From positions 248,001-312,000 of the forward strand of contig NZ_JAIQZF010000005.1 of the NCBI RefSeq assembly GCF_020164585.1: a DNA stretch of 64,000 nucleotides, given 5' to 3'. The translations under genes and the position numbers were made by a program. Positions 9,429 to 18,775 of this stretch are shown here, in pieces. Under the pieces are notes generated by a model. It did not search any database. It saw nothing but the letters and a program-made list of their open reading frames with translations, and was not told the DNA's origin. The DNA comes from Psychroflexus curvus (GTDB lineage Bacteria > Bacteroidota > Bacteroidia > Flavobacteriales > Flavobacteriaceae). Within the stretch, counting starts at the first letter, position 1, and every line of letters begins with the position of its first letter.

Positions 9429-10253
9429 TTAAACCATTCCTAAATTGATGACTTCCTGCTTTGTAAGGATGCGGTAATGTCCTCTCGGAACATTTTTCTT
9501 GTCAAGATTAGCATATACCACGCGATCCAGCTTTTCAATTTCGTAACCTAGCTTTTTAAATATACGTTGTACGATATGAGCACGCTGACTTCTCAGCTCC
9601 AGTCCGATGATGTTTTTCGGTCTGTTATCTACGTAAGAAGCTTCCTCTATCTTCACCTTAGAACCCTCTATAAACGGACCGTCCTTAATGACTTCCAGAT
9701 CCTGTTCTCTTAGGGGCTTGGTTAATTCTACCTGATAAATTTGACGAACACCATTTTTATGTCCGGACAACTTTTTGGCCAGAGTTCCATCATTCGTAAA
9801 CAGAATCAATCCCATGGCACTCGTATCTAGTTTACCAACTGGAGCCAATTTAGATTTAGATGCATTCTGCACCAAATCCATAGCGGTTAATTTGCCTTTT
9901 TCATAGCTTCCTGTCACATAAAATCCTTTGGGCTTGTTTAAAAGCACATAGGATTTTGGCTCAGGATTAATTAATCTACCATCAAATTTAACCTCATCGT
10001 CCAATTTCACCTGATGCCCCATTTCAATAACAACCTTGCCATTTACGGTAACATTTCCAGATTTTATGTAGATGTCTGCATCTCTTCTGGAACACACACC
10101 AGAATTGGCGATGTATTTATTGAGACGCATGCCTGCATTTGGATTTTTTATCTGCTTATCTACTTTAGATTGAGCAACTTCCTTTTTACTGAATTTATTT
10201 TTAGAATCCTTTTTACTTGAGTCTTTATGTTTTTTCGGGTCTTTCATTTTCAA
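9429..10253 (-). CDS. rluB: RsuA/RluB-family pseudouridine synthase
   Basis: After a lysine-rich tail of about 40 residues comes an S4 RNA-binding domain (MRLNKYIANSGVCSRRDAD) and then the catalytic domain with KPKGFYVTG and the catalytic Asp in PVGKLDTSAMGLIL. The family consensus there is GRLDxxTxGLLL, so the Thr is replaced in this copy. It should isomerise a uridine in 23S rRNA (RluB-like), although RsuA or RluE specificity cannot be excluded. It leads a four-gene leftward run, with only 8 bp before the next gene. Confidence 0.88.
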   Translation of the reverse strand: MKMKDPKKHKDSSKKDSKNKFSKKEVAQSKVDKQIKNPNAGMRLNKYIANSGVCSRRDADIYIKSGNVTVNGKVVIEMGHQVKLDDEVKFDGRLINPEPKSYVLLNKPKGFYVTGSYEKGKLTAMDLVQNASKSKLAPVGKLDTSAMGLILFTNDGTLAKKLSGHKNGVRQIYQVELTKPLREQDLEVIKDGPFIEGSKVKIEEASYVDNRPKNIIGLELRSQRAHIVQRIFKKLGYEIEKLDRVVYANLDKKNVPRGHYRILTKQEVINLGMV

Positions 10254-10390
10254 AATTTGCGCAAAGATACTGTTTTTAAAGCAGTTGGAAATGAAAATTT
10301 TAAAAGTCGTGTATTATGATATGAAGAAACAATTTTAGTGTAGGGTGAAAATTATCTATGCTATTCTAAATCAAAAAAAAGAAACTGAAA

Positions 10391-10461
10391 AATATACGGT
10401 TTTACCGCACCAGGTTTACGGCTGAACCGTAAATAAAAACTAAAGAAGGGGTGTACTTTTG
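10391..10461 (+). promoter_or_regulatory. Promoter with dyad operator upstream of the DUF4304-like gene
   Basis: A perfect inverted repeat TTTACGG-N5-CCGTAAA lies at 10415-10433, preceded by a second, looser dyad ACGGTTTTACCG (10396-10407). A Bacteroidota -7 box TACTTTTG is at 10454-10461, about 20 bp downstream. The dyads thus sit around the -33 position, where a regulator would block or recruit polymerase. Confidence 0.5.
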
Positions 10462-10483
10462 AATAAGTCAAAATCTCTTAATT

Positions 10484-11005
10484 ATGAAAGCAATAGAATT
10501 ATTACAAAAAATGGAAAACCAAGTCTTAAAACCTCTTATGCTGAAGAATAATTTTCAAAATGACGGAGAGATTTGGTGGAAATCTACAGAGGACTTTTCC
10601 TTGGTACTTACTCTGCAGAAGTACTGGTGGTCAACAGAAGATAAGATAGATTTCAGAATTAACCTTGGTCTTATGATCCCTCCTATAAAAGAATCTAATA
10701 AAAAACGACCTGAAATCACAGAATTAGCTGTTTGCGTTTCTCAGGACTGTTATCTCCCGGAAGACATCCAGTTTCATAAATTCAAAAACAGCATAGGTTA
10801 TTGTATAAAAAATGAAGATGACATGGAAGAGTTCTTAACCGTAGTACAACGCGATTTTGAAAAATACATTATCCCTCAATTTGTTAAACAACAAACCCTG
10901 GAGGATTGTGTAGAATTTTATAAAGACGTCCCTTTCTGGAATCAAAGATTAGATAGGTTTATTCAGGAACACAAGTTTAAACTTATGAATAATTTAGCGA
11001 GTTAG
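10484..11005 (+). CDS. DUF4304-like hypothetical protein
   Basis: The 173-residue soluble protein has no signal peptide. The start IELLQKMENQVLKPLMLKNNFQ resembles DUF4304 proteins, which begin with a helix ending in a L-x-x-x-GF motif, followed by aromatic-rich strands (EIWWKSTEDFS, LQKYWWSTEDK). Function is unknown. It has its own promoter with a dyad element, and the next gene appears to be transcribed separately. The family match is from memory of the pattern and is moderate. Confidence 0.7.
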   Translation: MKAIELLQKMENQVLKPLMLKNNFQNDGEIWWKSTEDFSLVLTLQKYWWSTEDKIDFRINLGLMIPPIKESNKKRPEITELAVCVSQDCYLPEDIQFHKFKNSIGYCIKNEDDMEEFLTVVQRDFEKYIIPQFVKQQTLEDCVEFYKDVPFWNQRLDRFIQEHKFKLMNNLAS

Positions 11006-11026
11006 ACCATTTATAAATTAGAATTG

Positions 11027-11034
11027 TATTTTTG
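11027..11034 (+). promoter_or_regulatory. -7 promoter box of the DUF4837 gene
   Basis: TATTTTTG matches TAnnTTTG. The TTG of this box would be the furthest upstream possible start codon of the frame. Transcription would begin just after it, which supports ATG at 11077 as the true start. Confidence 0.45.
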
Positions 11035-11076
11035 GAACAATATTGGATACAGGTTATTCAACTTAAAACATCAAAC

Positions 11077-12072
11077 ATGCAATCACCTTTACGCTTCTTA
11101 AACAGATTTGGCATAGCGACACTTTTGTTATTGTTTATCGCCTCCTGCGTTGACACAAGTAATACCGGATACAAAGCGGAGTCTTCTGGAAACCTCAACC
11201 GGCTCAATGTAGTCATTACAAATGAACAGTGGCAGGATTCTGTTGGCGAACATATACGAGATATTTTCGCAGCAGACGCTTTAGGTCTTCCGCAACAAGA
11301 ACCAAAATATGCTCTAAATCAAATCCCTCCTTCAGCTTTTAACGGCTTTGCAAGAAAAAACAGAACCTTTTTGAAAATTGAAAACTCTAAACTTACCGGA
11401 CATCAAATTCTTTTAGATTCTTTTGCAGAACCACAGTTAGGTATTGCTATAACAGGTCCAAATCCAAAATCAATTATTACAGAGTTAGAAGAAAACAAAG
11501 AAAAATTCCTGGACCTACTCGAAAAAACTGAGATCGATGAGAAAAGGAGACGCATGAAAAAGTCTCCAAACAAAGTTGATGTTCTCAAAAAATCACTGGG
11601 CATTAGTATGCTGTTTCCTTCTGCCTATCGCTACGCTAAGCAAGAAGAAGATTTCTTCTGGATGCGTAAAGACATCAAAAACGGGAGCATGGAATTATTA
11701 GCTTACGAAGTTCCCGTATCTACTATTGAAAAAAATGGTGACATTATAGCCAATGTAGTCAAAATGAGAGATTCTGTAGGAGCGAAATATATACCTGGCC
11801 CAAAGGAAGACACACACATGATTACAGAAGAAGCTTATGCTCCTTATTTATTCGAAACTGAAATTGACGGCAAATTTACTTACGAGGTCAAAGGAACCTG
11901 GGAAGTAAAAGACTTTTTTATGGCTGGTCCTTTCGTCACCTACGCTATAAAGGATGATAAAAACGACCGTTATGTAATTCTTGAAGGTTTTGTCTTCAAA
12001 CCTTCTTCTTCTAAAAGATTGCAAATGTTTGAAATTGAAGCTATCTTAAAATCAGCTGAATTTATAGATTAA
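11077..12072 (+). CDS. DUF4837 family lipoprotein
   Basis: From ATG 11077 the 331-residue protein has a lipoprotein signal (FGIATLLLLFIASC, lipid-modified Cys about 24). A body typical of DUF4837 follows: WQDSVGEHIRDIFAADALGLPQQEPKY early, then IPPSAFNGFARKNR. This family is confined to Bacteroidota and its function is unknown. The protein is expected to be lipid-anchored, probably periplasmic or at the outer membrane. A 15-codon upstream extension is open but overlaps the promoter box and would bury the signal peptide. A strong bidirectional terminator follows 19 bp after the stop. Confidence 0.85.
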   Translation: MQSPLRFLNRFGIATLLLLFIASCVDTSNTGYKAESSGNLNRLNVVITNEQWQDSVGEHIRDIFAADALGLPQQEPKYALNQIPPSAFNGFARKNRTFLKIENSKLTGHQILLDSFAEPQLGIAITGPNPKSIITELEENKEKFLDLLEKTEIDEKRRRMKKSPNKVDVLKKSLGISMLFPSAYRYAKQEEDFFWMRKDIKNGSMELLAYEVPVSTIEKNGDIIANVVKMRDSVGAKYIPGPKEDTHMITEEAYAPYLFETEIDGKFTYEVKGTWEVKDFFMAGPFVTYAIKDDKNDRYVILEGFVFKPSSSKRLQMFEIEAILKSAEFID

Positions 12073-12090
12073 TTCCTGAATTTATAATAA

Positions 12091-12123
12091 AAAAAAAAGA
12101 CCTCTTGATCGAGGTCTTTTTTT
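12091..12123. terminator. Bidirectional intrinsic terminator
   Basis: The stem AAAAGACCTC / GAGGTCTTTT with a 6-base loop is flanked by A and T runs. It separates the convergent DUF4837 and TonB-receptor genes and can serve both. Confidence 0.9.
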
Positions 12124-12143
12124 GTCTGGTTAAACTCATTTTG

Positions 12144-14519
12144 CTAAAACTTAAAAGTAACCCCTGCCAGAAAGTTAATACCTGCCTGAGGATAAAAGCC
12201 AGCACCTTCAATAGTTTCAGTTTGCCCTGCTTGATTTTGCATATCAAAAAAATAAAAGTAACCATTAGACTCGTACTTCACATCAAAAACATTGTTGATG
12301 AGTCCAGAAAACATAACTGATTTAAATAAGGGTGGATTTTTCCATTCGTAGACAATATTGATATCATTGGTGAAAAAACTATCCAGCAAAGACACCTCAC
12401 TATCTATATTCCCCATGTACTGTTCTCCAACATATTTAGAAATCAAATTCACCTGAAAGGCTTCACTTGGATGAAAAATGAGCTGATTGGCAGCAATAAT
12501 TTCTGGTGAAAAAGAAATATTGGTATTTCCAAGATTACGTATTTCACCATCTAAATTGGCTTTGAAATCGATGTTTTTATTTCTGCTCAAAGTCAAATTA
12601 GGACGAGTTGAAAACAAACTACTGATTTTAATGTCAGCATCAATTTCTAAACCTACTCTATAACTTTCACCACTGGTTTCTCTTATAGGCGCCCCTACAT
12701 CATCCAATGCACCTGTGAGTACCATTTGGTCTTTGTAGTACATATAATAGAGGTTTGTGTTGATGGTAGAGTTCCCCAGAGCTAATCTCCACCCCAATTC
12801 AAAATCATCTAAAATTTCCGGATTAGTAATCCCATTTTCAAAATCTCTTCGTCGTGGTTCTCGCTGAGCTTTACCGTAAGATCCATACAATTGATTTTCT
12901 TCATTGAGCTGATACGTCATCCCAGCTTTAGGATTGAAAAAGTTATAATTTTCATCCACCAGGAGATTGACTTTATCTGAAGTTAATCCGCTGGTTTCGT
13001 AATTTACAAACCGACCTTGAACATCGCCAAAAACGCTGAGCTCATCATTAAGACGCCAGGTGACTTTACTAAAAGCTGTAAATTCTTTCTTTGTACCGTT
13101 TCCGAAGTAATAGTTATCTCTAATTTCAGAATCTCCTGCAAACCTTGACCAAATCACTTCTCCAAAATGATCGTTGGTGTAATAGCTGTAAAACAAGCCA
13201 GAAGTGAAATCAAACTGACTATCGCTATAATTTAGAGTTCCATTGACTACATAATAATCGTTATCCAGCCAGCGTCTTCTTATCAAATCTGAATTTTCTA
13301 TGGTTTCATTTCCTATGGAAACTGCACCGATGTCATGAAAAACCAGATCTGCCTCTTCTTTGTATTGTTCAAAATAGCCCCGACCGTAAGTGTAATTTAA
13401 ACTCAGGTTAGTGGACCAATTCTGATTTAGCCTTTGGTTCCAATGCAGCTGATAGTGATTCTGCTTGTAGTTATCAACTTCGTTAGCATAAAATTGAGTA
13501 GTGCCATTTTCATCGGTATAAATTCCAGAGGGGTTGAAGGTCCTGTCGGTTGCTAAAGTTTCTCTGTCTACACCATACCATGCTTGATAAGTGATATTAT
13601 TACCACCAAAACTTAATGCTTTTATAAATGTCCCGCCATATTTAAAGGTTCCTTGCAGAAAATAAGATTTTAAATCTGAAAAGGCTCTGTCGATGTAGCC
13701 ATCAGACTTGATTTGAGATAAACGGCCGGAAAAGGTAAACTTATCTTCCAAAAGCCCGGTTCCAAATTCTACGGTATGTCGCCTGGTATTGAAAGAGCCA
13801 AACGAGTTGCTCAACTCCGCACTTGGTTCGTCATTTTTAGCTTCAGTAAGGATGTTCAAACTCGCTCCAAAAGCACCGGAGCCATTAGTAGACGTTCCTA
13901 CACCTCTTTGTAACTGTAAGTTTTCTGTTGACGAAGCAAAATCTGGTAAATTCACCCAGAAAGTGCCCTGGCTTTCCTGGTCGTTGTAAGGAATTCCGTT
14001 TAAGGTCACATTTACCCGAGAGGCGTCACTCCCTCTTACCCTAATGGAGGTATAACCAATTCCATTCCCGGCATCTGTGGTAGAAACTACAGAAGGTAAC
14101 ACATTCAGCAAAACAGGAATATCCTGGCCAAGGTTTCGCTCTTCAATCTCTTCCTTACTGAAGTTGGAGTGGGTAATTGGAGAGTCGGCATTCACTCGAA
14201 AGGCCTGAACTAAAACTTCATCCAAAGCCTCTTCGGCATTGGACATATCCACATTTAAAGTTTGGTCAGAATCTACACTAACCTTAAACTCTCTTCGGTT
14301 ACCAAAAGTAAACACAAACGTATAGGTTCCTGGAGAAACCTCAAGTTCATAGTGCCCATTTTCATCTGTAACGGTTCCAAGATTGCTGGCTTTTGTAAAA
14401 ACACTCACGCCTGGGAGTGATTTGCCATTGTCGGTTACTTTTCCTTCTACCGTGTAAGTTTGTGAGAAGGATTGCCATCCCCAAAGGATAGCGCATAGTA
14501 GAAATAATTTGGTTTTCAT
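12144..14519 (-). CDS. TonB-dependent outer-membrane receptor, probably for thiamine
   Basis: The 791-residue protein has a signal peptide (about 1-19, ending SFSQ), then a CarboxypepD_reg-like domain (TVEGKVTDNGKSLPGVSVF, residues about 22-100). A plug domain follows (about 120-230, with SIRVRGSDASRVNVTLNGIP), then a 22-stranded-type barrel ending in the aromatic LAGVTFKF. It would import a ligand across the outer membrane using ExbB-ExbD-TonB energy; a set of those genes lies at 31.7-33.7 kb. The leader carries a TPP riboswitch, so the likely ligand is thiamine or a relative. Specificity rests on that regulation, not on binding-site residues. Confidence 0.93.
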   Translation of the reverse strand: MKTKLFLLCAILWGWQSFSQTYTVEGKVTDNGKSLPGVSVFTKASNLGTVTDENGHYELEVSPGTYTFVFTFGNRREFKVSVDSDQTLNVDMSNAEEALDEVLVQAFRVNADSPITHSNFSKEEIEERNLGQDIPVLLNVLPSVVSTTDAGNGIGYTSIRVRGSDASRVNVTLNGIPYNDQESQGTFWVNLPDFASSTENLQLQRGVGTSTNGSGAFGASLNILTEAKNDEPSAELSNSFGSFNTRRHTVEFGTGLLEDKFTFSGRLSQIKSDGYIDRAFSDLKSYFLQGTFKYGGTFIKALSFGGNNITYQAWYGVDRETLATDRTFNPSGIYTDENGTTQFYANEVDNYKQNHYQLHWNQRLNQNWSTNLSLNYTYGRGYFEQYKEEADLVFHDIGAVSIGNETIENSDLIRRRWLDNDYYVVNGTLNYSDSQFDFTSGLFYSYYTNDHFGEVIWSRFAGDSEIRDNYYFGNGTKKEFTAFSKVTWRLNDELSVFGDVQGRFVNYETSGLTSDKVNLLVDENYNFFNPKAGMTYQLNEENQLYGSYGKAQREPRRRDFENGITNPEILDDFELGWRLALGNSTINTNLYYMYYKDQMVLTGALDDVGAPIRETSGESYRVGLEIDADIKISSLFSTRPNLTLSRNKNIDFKANLDGEIRNLGNTNISFSPEIIAANQLIFHPSEAFQVNLISKYVGEQYMGNIDSEVSLLDSFFTNDINIVYEWKNPPLFKSVMFSGLINNVFDVKYESNGYFYFFDMQNQAGQTETIEGAGFYPQAGINFLAGVTFKF

Positions 14520-14568
14520 TCGTAAAATGATTTACGAATAAAAGGGGCAATTATTCAAAGTTAAACAT

Positions 14569-14716
14569 AAAAAAACCTGATGACCGCTCTGGTATCAGGA
14601 GTATAAAACAATGCATGACAAACTTGTCATTTTCCCTTGGCAACATTACTTGCCCAGGTTCATTGGGTATAATCTCAGTCCCGATAACAACCGGAACACC
14701 CCTTTGAGATGTGGTG
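14569..14716 (-). ncRNA. TPP riboswitch with intrinsic terminator
   Basis: Read on the minus strand, the aptamer (about 14708-14631) shows the conserved THI-box elements in order: AGGGGTG, CTGAGAT, ACCC, GAACCTG, GTAATG and AAGGGAA. About 30 bases further on, a hairpin CCTGATACC / GGTCATCAGG followed by T7 (14601-14569) forms the terminator, ending 50 bp before the receptor start. Binding of thiamine pyrophosphate would favour termination and lower receptor synthesis. Confidence 0.95.
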
Positions 14717-14745
14717 CAAAACTAAAATAAATCTTTTGAAATCAA
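14717..14745 (-). promoter_or_regulatory. Promoter of the TPP riboswitch-receptor transcript
   Basis: On the minus strand TTG (14745-14743) is followed after 18 bases by TAGTTTTG (14724-14717), matching the Bacteroidota sigma-A consensus. It ends directly before the aptamer. Confidence 0.7.
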
Positions 14746-14936
14746 CCTAAGCTTACCGCTATTTATTTAAAATTTGAGTGATATCTTCATAAAGATTTCA
14801 ATCACCTAAGATATAAGACAGTAGCTTAGAATTATTTGTTTTATAAGATTGATCGAATTCAATTTGACAAAACCTTATGTTTTTCGATTTGAAATGATTA
14901 AACTCCAGAGTTATTATTAATTTTATTGTTTTTCTG

Positions 14937-14944
14937 TATTTTTG
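14937..14944 (+). promoter_or_regulatory. -7 promoter box of ppc
   Basis: TATTTTTG matches TAnnTTTG 70 bp upstream of the ppc ATG. No good -33 element was seen at the usual distance. Confidence 0.35.
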
Positions 14945-15013
14945 ATATGCTAGATGCAGTAAGAATGTATCTCTAGTTTTCACTAAAGCTTTTTAACCTA
15001 AAATCAGCAGACC

Positions 15014-17521
15014 ATGCAAAACAACGAACGTGTAGAAAAATTTAGACAACTTGTAAGCAATAAATATCTAATTTATAATAGTCTATTTTTAAATCTCCCA
15101 AATGAAAACACGGCTTATACAGGTATTTTCATCCCGCTTTTGCATAAATTAAGCAAAGAAGGTTATCAAAAAGATGCTCAGCCCAAAGAGGTGATAGAGG
15201 ATTTCTTAGCGAATCATACAGAGTTAAAAACAGATAAGGAAAAGTTTGATTTATTGTTCAGGATGATAAAATACATCGAACGTCAGGTGGTTTTATTTGA
15301 CAGTATTGAAGACGCCGCTTTTTCCAGTTTTGAAAAACAAAAAATCGAAAACGTCTTGCAACCAGGAAATGAAAATTACCAAGACTTGGTAGAACATCTC
15401 AAAAGCTTTAGTTCAAGAATCGTTTTTACTGCTCATCCTACCCAATTTTACCCTAACAATGTACAGGGAATTATGCACGAACTTCGCAGTGCGGTTCAAC
15501 AAGACAGCATTACAAAAATCGATAACTTACTCCAGCAATTAGCCTACACACCTTTTATAAACAGGGAAAAACCTACACCTTTCGACGAAGCACAAAGTAT
15601 TATTTTTTATTTGAGATATGTGTATTACGATACCCTGGGCAAGATTTATCACAAGATTGGTAAGGAAGCTAATTTACAACCTGACTTCAATCCCAATCTA
15701 CTGGAATTAGGATTTTGGCCGGGCGGAGACAGAGATGGTAATCCTTTTGTAACAAAAGAAACCACTTACAAAGTGGCGACTCAATTGAGAATCACCATCA
15801 TGAAATGCTATTACAATCACCTGAAAATTCTGATGCGTAAACTCACCTTCAGAGAAGTCAATGCCCCTTTAAATAAATTGAAAGGCAAGCTATATAAGCA
15901 GATTTTCAAGAAAAAGACCAGCTTAACTTCTGAGGAGATCTTAGACATAATGTATAACGTCAGAAGCTTAGTTAAAGACAACTACAAGTCTTTAAATATT
16001 GATTTAATCGATGATTTCATCGGACGGATTCATCTCTTCGGAAATCATTTTGCTGCCTTAGATATTCGCCAGGACAGCAGCATTCATAATCAAGTGATTG
16101 CTGAAATATTCAAAAAAGAATTTGAAGTTGATTATACCGAATTGTCTTCAGATGAAAAATTGAACTACCTGACTCAAAAGTCCCTGGAAATAAACCCGGA
16201 CGATTATTCTGATGATTTGGTAGTAGATACCATTAGAAACGTCTATCAAATTCGAGAAATCCAAGAACTGAATGGTCAGCGCGGTTTGCATCGCTACATC
16301 ATTTCCAATTCAGAAAGTATTTTTGATGTCTTGCATGTGTATGCGCTGTTCAGATACTGCGGATATCTGGAAGAAGATATCAACATAGACATCGTTCCTT
16401 TATTTGAAACCATGGCAGGGATGGACAACTCTGAAGCAATTATGAAAGAACTTTACGAGAATGAAGTTTACAAGAAGCATTTGCATAAGAGAAATAAAGA
16501 ACAGCACATCATGTTAGGCTTTTCAGACGGCACCAAAGACGGTGGCTACCTGAAAGCCAACTGGGAAATTTACAGAACCAAAGAACGTCTAACGAGTTTA
16601 TCGAGACAAGAGGGTTACCAGGTTGTCTTTTTTGATGGCCGTGGTGGCCCACCCGCTCGTGGTGGTGGTAAAACCCATCAATTTTATGCGGCTCAGGGCA
16701 ATGAAATTGCCAATGAAAAAATTCAACTGACCATACAGGGGCAAACCATTACAAGTGTTTTTGGGACTCATGAGCAAGCCACTTATAATTTTGAACAATT
16801 GCTTTTGGCGGGTGTCAAATCCAAGCAAAGCAAAAACTGGAAACCAAACCATAAAGAATTACTGACTAATTTGGCTGACAAGAGCTATGAAAAATACATC
16901 AGTTTAAAAGAACACAGGCTGTTTATTCCTTATCTCGAGGAAATGACCACACTCAAATATTATGGAGCAACAAATATTGGCAGTAGACCAACCAAGCGAA
17001 ACCAAAATGCCGAACTTCGATTGAAAGATTTGAGGGCTATTCCATTTGTGGGGTCCTGGGGATTGGTCAGACAAAATGTGCCAGGTTATTACGGCTTAGG
17101 TACTGCACTCAATTCGTATGCAGGCCAGTTTCATGTAGTTGAAGACTTATATGAACATTCAGCCTTTTTTAGATCCTTAATTCTGAATAGCATCATGTCC
17201 ATGAAAAAATCCTATTTCCCCTTAACTTCCTACATGAAAAACGATAAGAAATATGGAGAGTTTTGGAAAAATCTGCGAACAGAATATGAGCTTACTAAAA
17301 AACTAGTTCTTAAACTAACCCATCAAACCGAATTGATGGAAAATGAAGAGCTGGCTAGAAAATCAATTAGTATGCGTGAGAATATTGTTCTGCCACTGCT
17401 AAGCATACAGCAATATGCTTTGCAAAAAATTCAGGAAAACGATCCAAATAAGGAGATTTACGAAAAAATGGTCATCAGGGCTTTGTTTGGTAATATCAAC
17501 GCTAGTCGAAATTCAGCTTAA
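15014..17521 (+). CDS. ppc: Phosphoenolpyruvate carboxylase
   Basis: It adds bicarbonate to phosphoenolpyruvate, giving oxaloacetate for the TCA cycle. Signature motifs appear in order: TAHPTQF (usually TAHPTE), LGFWPGGDRDGNPFVT, LGFSDGTKDGGYLKANW, FDGRGGPPARGGGKTHQF (usually HGRGGTVGRGGGP) and GSRPTKR. The 835 residues are shorter than the 880-930 of proteobacterial enzymes. The altered motifs and length fit the Bacteroidota clade. It is a monocistronic rightward gene between leftward thiamine genes. Allosteric Lys/Arg residues were not checked. Confidence 0.95.
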   Translation: MQNNERVEKFRQLVSNKYLIYNSLFLNLPNENTAYTGIFIPLLHKLSKEGYQKDAQPKEVIEDFLANHTELKTDKEKFDLLFRMIKYIERQVVLFDSIEDAAFSSFEKQKIENVLQPGNENYQDLVEHLKSFSSRIVFTAHPTQFYPNNVQGIMHELRSAVQQDSITKIDNLLQQLAYTPFINREKPTPFDEAQSIIFYLRYVYYDTLGKIYHKIGKEANLQPDFNPNLLELGFWPGGDRDGNPFVTKETTYKVATQLRITIMKCYYNHLKILMRKLTFREVNAPLNKLKGKLYKQIFKKKTSLTSEEILDIMYNVRSLVKDNYKSLNIDLIDDFIGRIHLFGNHFAALDIRQDSSIHNQVIAEIFKKEFEVDYTELSSDEKLNYLTQKSLEINPDDYSDDLVVDTIRNVYQIREIQELNGQRGLHRYIISNSESIFDVLHVYALFRYCGYLEEDINIDIVPLFETMAGMDNSEAIMKELYENEVYKKHLHKRNKEQHIMLGFSDGTKDGGYLKANWEIYRTKERLTSLSRQEGYQVVFFDGRGGPPARGGGKTHQFYAAQGNEIANEKIQLTIQGQTITSVFGTHEQATYNFEQLLLAGVKSKQSKNWKPNHKELLTNLADKSYEKYISLKEHRLFIPYLEEMTTLKYYGATNIGSRPTKRNQNAELRLKDLRAIPFVGSWGLVRQNVPGYYGLGTALNSYAGQFHVVEDLYEHSAFFRSLILNSIMSMKKSYFPLTSYMKNDKKYGEFWKNLRTEYELTKKLVLKLTHQTELMENEELARKSISMRENIVLPLLSIQQYALQKIQENDPNKEIYEKMVIRALFGNINASRNSA

Positions 17522-17581
17522 GCAAGAGCCTCAGGTTCTCATCAAGAGAAAAAAACCTGATTCAATTCAGCCTCTCCAAGA

Positions 17582-17609
17582 TTTGTACTTCATCCGTAGT
17601 ATAAATTTG
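17582..17609 (+). promoter_or_regulatory. Promoter of the FAD oxidoreductase gene
   Basis: TTTG at 17582-17585 and TAAATTTG at 17602-17609 are 16 bases apart, 33 bp upstream of the start codon. Confidence 0.6.
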
Positions 17610-17641
17610 GAGAGGCTTATCTTTGCTGAAAATTTCGCCTT

Positions 17642-18760
17642 ATGAATTTATCCTATTGGGAGCAACATACCTGGTTTAAAAATGTAGATTTCTGCATCAT
17701 TGGAAGTGGAATTGTAGGTTTATCCTGCGCCCTTCAGCTCAAGAATAAGTTTCCAAAAGCTAAGGTTATAGTGCTGGAAAAAGGCAGTTTGCCACAAGGT
17801 GCAAGTACCAAAAATGCAGGCTTCGCCTGTTTTGGAAGTGCGAGTGAATTGCTCTCTGATCTGCAGCATCACGATACAGAAGAGCTTGTGAATTTAGTAC
17901 AACAACGCGTTGATGGTTTGGAATTGCTTAAATCTACTTTAGGTGAAAAACAAATCGACTATCAACAGCACGGCGGCTACGAAGTTTTTCAGGAGAAAAA
18001 CAAAGACAGCTTTGAAGAGTGCGAAGCCAACTTGGACCATCTGAACGACATGTTGCGCCCTGTTTTCAAGGCAGATACATTCCAAATGAAAACCAATAGG
18101 TTTGGATTTAAAAATTCGTTATCCAATTTGATTTATACTCCTTTTGAGGGACAGATTGATACAGGTAAAATGATACAGGCTTTATTGAAAAAAGCACAAT
18201 CTAAAGGCATTTCCGTTTTAAATTCTTTAGAAGTCACCGATTTTTCAACTGAAGCTGAGTCAGTTCATATTCAGCTGAAAGAGTTTAGTTTTAAAGCCAG
18301 GCACCTTTGCATTGCGACCAATGCCTTCGCTTCCGAGTTATTGGATCTAAAAGTAACTCCAGCGAGAAGTCAGGTGTTGATTACCAAACCTATTCCGAAT
18401 TTACCAATTAAAGGCACCTTTCATTTAGATGAAGGTTTTTATTATTTCAGAAATGTACACGACCGGATTTTGCTTGGTGGTGGTCGAAATCTGGATAGTG
18501 AACGCGAAATGACTTCAGAATTAGCAACTACTGCTCGTATTCAGAATGCTTTGGAGGAGTTACTTAAAAACGTGATTTTACCCGATCAAGATATTGAAAT
18601 CGATCAACGCTGGAGTGGTATTTTGGGTGTAGGTGAGCAGAAAAAACCAATCATAAAACCCATTTCGGATCGAGTGTTTTGTGCAGTCCGATTAGGCGGA
18701 ATGGGCGTTGCCATTGGAAGTAGTGTAGGGAAAGAATTAGCAGATTTGATTGACGGATGA
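17642..18760 (+). CDS. FAD-dependent oxidoreductase, DAO family
   Basis: The N-terminal Rossmann motif FCIIGSGIVGLSCALQL with the ribose-binding glutamate in VIVLEKG defines a DAO-type (glycine oxidase / D-amino acid oxidase) flavoprotein of 372 residues. The typical mid-motif is TKNAGFACFGSASE, and the C-terminal FAD contact is CAVRLGGMGVAIG. It should oxidise an amine or amino acid with oxygen or quinone as acceptor. The substrate is unknown. ThiO-like or gamma-glutamylputrescine oxidase-like roles are possible, since thiamine and polyamine genes lie nearby. No signal peptide, so it is cytosolic. Confidence 0.85.
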   Translation: MNLSYWEQHTWFKNVDFCIIGSGIVGLSCALQLKNKFPKAKVIVLEKGSLPQGASTKNAGFACFGSASELLSDLQHHDTEELVNLVQQRVDGLELLKSTLGEKQIDYQQHGGYEVFQEKNKDSFEECEANLDHLNDMLRPVFKADTFQMKTNRFGFKNSLSNLIYTPFEGQIDTGKMIQALLKKAQSKGISVLNSLEVTDFSTEAESVHIQLKEFSFKARHLCIATNAFASELLDLKVTPARSQVLITKPIPNLPIKGTFHLDEGFYYFRNVHDRILLGGGRNLDSEREMTSELATTARIQNALEELLKNVILPDQDIEIDQRWSGILGVGEQKKPIIKPISDRVFCAVRLGGMGVAIGSSVGKELADLIDG

Positions 18761-18775
18761 ATGGCCATTTCTCAT

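Noticed and set aside
17415-17645. 76-codon frame at the ppc end
   Set aside because: Out-of-frame overlap with ppc, then runs through the promoter of the next gene.
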